Source of the DNA: Deltaproteobacteria bacterium
GTDB taxonomy: Bacteria > Desulfobacterota > Desulfobulbia > Desulfobulbales > BM004
NCBI GenBank assembly: GCA_019312685.1
Contig: JAFDCR010000047.1
Coordinates: 1-8,167, forward strand
Direction: 5' to 3'
Length of the DNA stretch: 8,167 bases
Each line of letters begins with the position of its first letter. Positions within the stretch are counted from its first letter, which is position 1. A model generated the notes under the pieces. That model searched no databases. It saw only the letters and a program-made list of their open reading frames with translations, and had not been told where the DNA came from. This document shows, piece by piece, positions 5,008 to 8,167 of the stretch. The translations under genes were made by a program, and so were the position numbers.

Positions 5008-6465
5008 ATGTCTTTAAACAGCTTAACCATACATAAACTGCAGGAAATGCTGGCCCAGGGAAAGGTCTCTGCTGTCGAAGTGACCAGGGATGTGCTTGGC
5101 CGCATAGAAAATATTGAAGATAAGGTTCAGGCCTATATTACTTATGATCCGGAACTTGCACTGCAGCAGGCTGAAGCGGCGGATAAAAAATTGAAGAACG
5201 GTACAGGAGGGAGCTTATGCGGCATTCCTGTTTCCATTAAGGATGTCCTGTGCACGGAAGGAATACGGACAACGTGCGGTTCCCGCATCCTGGAAAATTT
5301 TGTTCCACCCTATGATGCCACCTCCATTGTGAAGTTGAAACAGGCAGATGCCGTGTTTGTCGGCAAGGTGGCAATGGATGAATTTGCTATGGGGTCCACT
5401 TCAGAGAATTGCGCCTTCGGGCCGCCAAAGAATCCCTGGAATACCGAATATATCTGCGGCGGGTCCAGCGGCGGGTCTGCCGCCTCGGTGGCGGCTGATG
5501 AATGTTTTGCCTCCCTGGGAACGGATACCGGCGGTTCCATACGCCAACCCGCATCCCACTGCGGCGTTGTCGGTTTGAAACCCACTTACGGCAGGGTGTC
5601 ACGTTACGGCCTGGTGGCCTTTGCCTCCTCCCTGGACCAGATCGGCCCCCTGACAAAGGATGTGACCGATTGTGCCCTTATGATGAATGCTATTAGCGGT
5701 TATGACGCGAATGATTCGACTTCTGTTCCCCAAGAGATTCCCGATTTCCGCAATGCGCTGAAGGAGGGGCTGCAGGGCATGAAAATCGGCATACCAAAGG
5801 AGTATTTTATCAAAGGGCTTGATCCCGAAGTGGAACAAAACGTCAACAAGGGTATAGAGGTACTGCGACAGGCAGGCGCGGAAACTGTTGAGGTTTCCCT
5901 GCCCCATACGGAATACTGTGTGGCTGTTTATTATCTGATTGCGCCGGCAGAGGCCAGTTCCAACCTGGCACGATACGACGGCGTCAAATACGGCTTCAGG
6001 GACATGTCCAGCGACTCACTGCTTGACATGTACAGGAACAGCCGTTCGCAGGGGTTTGGCGGCGAGGTAAAACGGCGCATAATTATAGGCACCTATGCCC
6101 TGTCATCCGGATATTATGATGCGTATTATAAAAAAGCATCTCAGGTCCGCACCCTGATAACCGAAGATTACCAGAGGGTCTTTGAGACCTGTGATGTTGT
6201 GGTTTCTCCGGTTACTCCGACGCCGGCCTGGAAGCTGGGCGAGAAGCTGGATGACCCTCTCAGCGTTTATCTGTCGGACATTTTAACCATATCCGCGAAT
6301 CTGGCAGGAATACCGGGCATCTCGGTCCCCTGTGGTTTCAGCAGGGATGGACTTCCCATCGGTATGCAGATACAGGGGGCTCACTTTCAGGAGGAGAAAC
6401 TGCTGAAAGTTGCCTATAACCTGGAGCTACATCTGAATATTTCCCATCTTCGTCCGGATTTATAA
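5008..6465 (+). CDS. gatA: Asp-tRNA(Asn)/Glu-tRNA(Gln) amidotransferase subunit A
   Basis: This is the glutaminase subunit of the GatCAB complex. It releases ammonia from glutamine and passes it through a channel to GatB. The amidase signature is complete. VSIKDV gives catalytic K78, GGSSGGSAAS gives the cis-serine S153, and GTDTGGSIRQP gives the nucleophile S177, numbering from the ATG at 5008. The 24-residue spacing between the two serines is as expected. From this ATG the protein is 485 residues, the usual GatA length. A longer reading from TTG 4957 would add 17 residues (lysine-rich, not typical) and has AGGGAAG just upstream. The ATG itself has only a poor ribosome site, so the start is not certain. 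gatB, for the third subunit, is not in the window and must lie elsewhere. hisC begins 14 bases after the stop. Confidence 0.95.
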   Translation: MSLNSLTIHKLQEMLAQGKVSAVEVTRDVLGRIENIEDKVQAYITYDPELALQQAEAADKKLKNGTGGSLCGIPVSIKDVLCTEGIRTTCGSRILENFVPPYDATSIVKLKQADAVFVGKVAMDEFAMGSTSENCAFGPPKNPWNTEYICGGSSGGSAASVAADECFASLGTDTGGSIRQPASHCGVVGLKPTYGRVSRYGLVAFASSLDQIGPLTKDVTDCALMMNAISGYDANDSTSVPQEIPDFRNALKEGLQGMKIGIPKEYFIKGLDPEVEQNVNKGIEVLRQAGAETVEVSLPHTEYCVAVYYLIAPAEASSNLARYDGVKYGFRDMSSDSLLDMYRNSRSQGFGGEVKRRIIIGTYALSSGYYDAYYKKASQVRTLITEDYQRVFETCDVVVSPVTPTPAWKLGEKLDDPLSVYLSDILTISANLAGIPGISVPCGFSRDGLPIGMQIQGAHFQEEKLLKVAYNLELHLNISHLRPDL

Positions 6466-6479
6466 AACAAGGAGATACT

Positions 6480-7586
6480 GTGAAACTCAAGGTTGCATCT
6501 CACATAAGCACCCTGGTTCCCTATCCGCCGGGTAAGCCCCTGGAGGAACTGGAAAGGGAGTATGGCATAAGCGGTTCCATTAAGCTGGCCTCAAATGAAA
6601 ATGCCTGGGGGCCTTCGCCCAAGGCTGTTGAGGCGATTAAGGCTGCCCTGCTGAACCTGCACCGCTATCCGGACGGAAGTTGTTATTACCTGAGCCGGGT
6701 GTTAGCGGAAAAGATCGGGATGAGGCCTGAAGAAATAGTTTTCGGCAACGGTTCAAACGAGATCATCGGCTTGCTGATTGCTGCTTTTCTGCAGCCGGGC
6801 GAGGAGGTTATTACCAGTCATCCGACATTTCTCATGTACCAGAAACTGGTGCAGGTCCAGGGAGGTGTTAACAGGGTGGTCGAGCTTGATGCTGGGATGC
6901 ACCATAACCTTGCAGCCATCCTTGCGGAGATCACTCCCCAGACCAGAATGATTTTTCTGGACAATCCAAACAATCCGACCGGAACAATTATTGACCGGGA
7001 TGATTTTGCCTCATTCATGGAAAAACTGCCGGAAGGGGTTCTGGTGGTTCTTGATGAGGCGTATGTGGATTTTGTCGTCCCGGAACTTCGCATTGATGTG
7101 CTGGCATATATCAGGCAGGGAAAGCCTGTGGCAGCGTTACGCACTTTTTCCAAGGCATATGGCATTTCCGGTCTGAGGCTGGGTTATGGCATTATGGATG
7201 CAGAGATGGCCGACTATCTCAACCGGGTGCGCCAGCCGTTTAATGTCAACTCCCTGGCCCAGGTTGGGGGTATCGCGGCATTGTCGGATGAAGAGCATTA
7301 CCGCATGACTCTGAGAAAAACCAGGGAGGGAATAGACTGGCTGAGCCGGGAAGTGGAAAAGCTTGGCTGCCGCCCCATGGAAACCCATACGAATTTCTTT
7401 CTCATTGATGTAAAGGGAGACGGCAAAAAGCTCTATGAGCACATGCTGCATCAGGGAGTAATTGTCCGGCCGATGCAGGCCTACGGCTATCCGAACTATA
7501 TCCGCATAACCGTGGGGCGGGCGGATGAAAACCAACGTTTTGTCAAGGCTCTTGCAAAAAGCCTGAAAGAACTGGGCTATGTCTGA
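6480..7586 (+). CDS. hisC: Histidinol-phosphate aminotransferase (possibly also aromatic)
   Basis: This 368-residue class I/II PLP aminotransferase is of HisC type. LASNENAWGPSP (36-47) is the N-terminal substrate-site block. DNPNNPTG (161-168) and LDEAYVDF (191-198) hold PLP contacts, including D192 and Y195. RTFSKAYGISGLRLGYG (221-237) carries the Schiff-base lysine K225 and the phosphate-contacting R233. The C-terminal YIRITVGR (residues near 343-350) holds the substrate carboxylate arginine. It starts at GTG 6480 with AAGGAG 5 bases upstream. The reaction is transamination of imidazole-acetol phosphate to histidinol phosphate, but HisC proteins can also serve tyrosine and phenylalanine synthesis. 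Its position just before cmk recalls aromatic-acid clusters of related bacteria, so a dual or aromatic role is possible. Its stop overlaps cmk by 8 bases. Confidence 0.93.
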   Translation: MKLKVASHISTLVPYPPGKPLEELEREYGISGSIKLASNENAWGPSPKAVEAIKAALLNLHRYPDGSCYYLSRVLAEKIGMRPEEIVFGNGSNEIIGLLIAAFLQPGEEVITSHPTFLMYQKLVQVQGGVNRVVELDAGMHHNLAAILAEITPQTRMIFLDNPNNPTGTIIDRDDFASFMEKLPEGVLVVLDEAYVDFVVPELRIDVLAYIRQGKPVAALRTFSKAYGISGLRLGYGIMDAEMADYLNRVRQPFNVNSLAQVGGIAALSDEEHYRMTLRKTREGIDWLSREVEKLGCRPMETHTNFFLIDVKGDGKKLYEHMLHQGVIVRPMQAYGYPNYIRITVGRADENQRFVKALAKSLKELGYV

Positions 7587-8167
7587 GAAAAAAAATATCA
7601 TTACCATAGACGGACCGTCGGGTGCAGGCAAGAGTACGATCAGCAAACTGCTGGCTGAAAAGCTTCATTATATCTATCTCGATACCGGCGCCATGTACCG
7701 GGTGGTGGGGCTGCAGGTACACCGAGCCGGACTTGATCTCGAGACAGAGGAAGCTCGGGAAAAACTTGCACAACTGCTGGCCGGGCTTGACCTGAAGCTG
7801 GCACCCGGCGAGGAAGGCAAGGAAACCAGGGTCTTTCTGGATGGTAATGATGTGAGCGAGGCAATAAGAACACCGGAAATGGCCATGCTGGCCTCAAGGG
7901 TTTCCGCAGAACCGGAGGTGCGCAGGAAGCTGACGGATATGCAGCGTTCCATTGGCAATAATGGTGAAATTGTTGCCGAGGGGCGTGATATGGGTACGGT
8001 TGTGTTTCCGGATGCCATGCACAAGTTTTTTTTAGACGCAACTCCGGAGGAGCGGGCCGTCCGCCGCCAGAAACAGCTCGCAGAGCAAGGCCGGCATATT
8101 GACTATAATGAACTTCTGGCCCAAATCCAAAAACGGGACCAGGACGACAGCAGTAGGGCGCTTGCCC
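7579..8167 (+). CDS. cmk: Cytidylate kinase, C-terminus cut off by the right edge
   Basis: Cmk phosphorylates CMP and dCMP with ATP in the cytoplasm, feeding nucleotide synthesis. The frame is open from ATG 7579 to the edge, 196 codons. DGPSGAGKST (about 11-20) is the P-loop. LDTGAMYR (about 34-41) is the NMP-binding motif. EGRDMGTVVFPDA (about 134-146) is the family signature, with methionine where isoleucine is common. RDQDDSSRALA at the very end is the lid/arginine region. About 25-35 residues are probably missing compared with the usual 220-230. The ATG lies within the last codons of hisC (8-base overlap), with no strong ribosome site of its own, so translation is probably coupled. In relatives cmk is often followed by ispH and rpsA, which cannot be checked here. 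Confidence 0.95.
   Translation, partial: MSEKKNIITIDGPSGAGKSTISKLLAEKLHYIYLDTGAMYRVVGLQVHRAGLDLETEEAREKLAQLLAGLDLKLAPGEEGKETRVFLDGNDVSEAIRTPEMAMLASRVSAEPEVRRKLTDMQRSIGNNGEIVAEGRDMGTVVFPDAMHKFFLDATPEERAVRRQKQLAEQGRHIDYNELLAQIQKRDQDDSSRALA

Noticed and set aside
5310..5907. Several long open frames on the minus strand and other plus frames inside gatA
   Set aside because: They are shadows of the strongly supported gatA frame in GC-rich codons, with no motif or ribosome site of their own.

Overview
The window looks like chromosomal DNA of a Gram-negative anaerobe, most likely a member of the Desulfobacterota (former Deltaproteobacteria). This rests on the feel of the protein sequences, the sulfur-trafficking genes, and a hisC-cmk junction like the aromatic-amino-acid/cmk neighbourhood of Geobacter-type genomes. 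It is an inference without database support. No tRNA, rRNA, CRISPR array or transposase gene is visible.

Left part (1-2483), all on the minus strand. Reading leftward from 2483 there is a compact sulfur-relay operon: tusA, a DsrE-like protein with a candidate active-site cysteine, a second DsrE-like protein with no cysteine, and a 57-residue protein that resembles a miniature TusB/DsrH. It ends in a strong intrinsic terminator at 1278-1306. Just beyond lies a family 2 glycosyltransferase with a C-terminal membrane domain. Its stop codon overlaps the start of a radical SAM protein that runs off the left edge.

Centre (2484-2784) is a divergent control region. It holds a candidate promoter for the tusA operon, a perfect 10-bp inverted repeat centred on that promoter's -10 box, a repeated TTGACAAAA motif and a hairpin in the tusA leader.

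Right part (2785-8167), all on the plus strand. First comes fthC (5-formyltetrahydrofolate cyclo-ligase), followed 16 bp later by a class II-type histone-deacetylase-family amidohydrolase with its zinc and catalytic residues in place. A 222-bp gap follows, which contains an imperfect palindromic element of about 140 bp. After it come gatC, gatA, hisC and cmk, tightly packed and running off the right edge. gatC and gatA encode two of the three subunits of the tRNA-dependent amidotransferase; gatB is not here. HisC is a PLP aminotransferase of histidine or aromatic amino acid synthesis, and Cmk phosphorylates CMP.

The plus-strand genes are ordinary housekeeping functions. The most interesting material is the reduced TusA/DsrE operon with its tiny fourth gene, and the intergenic palindrome between the deacetylase gene and gatC.
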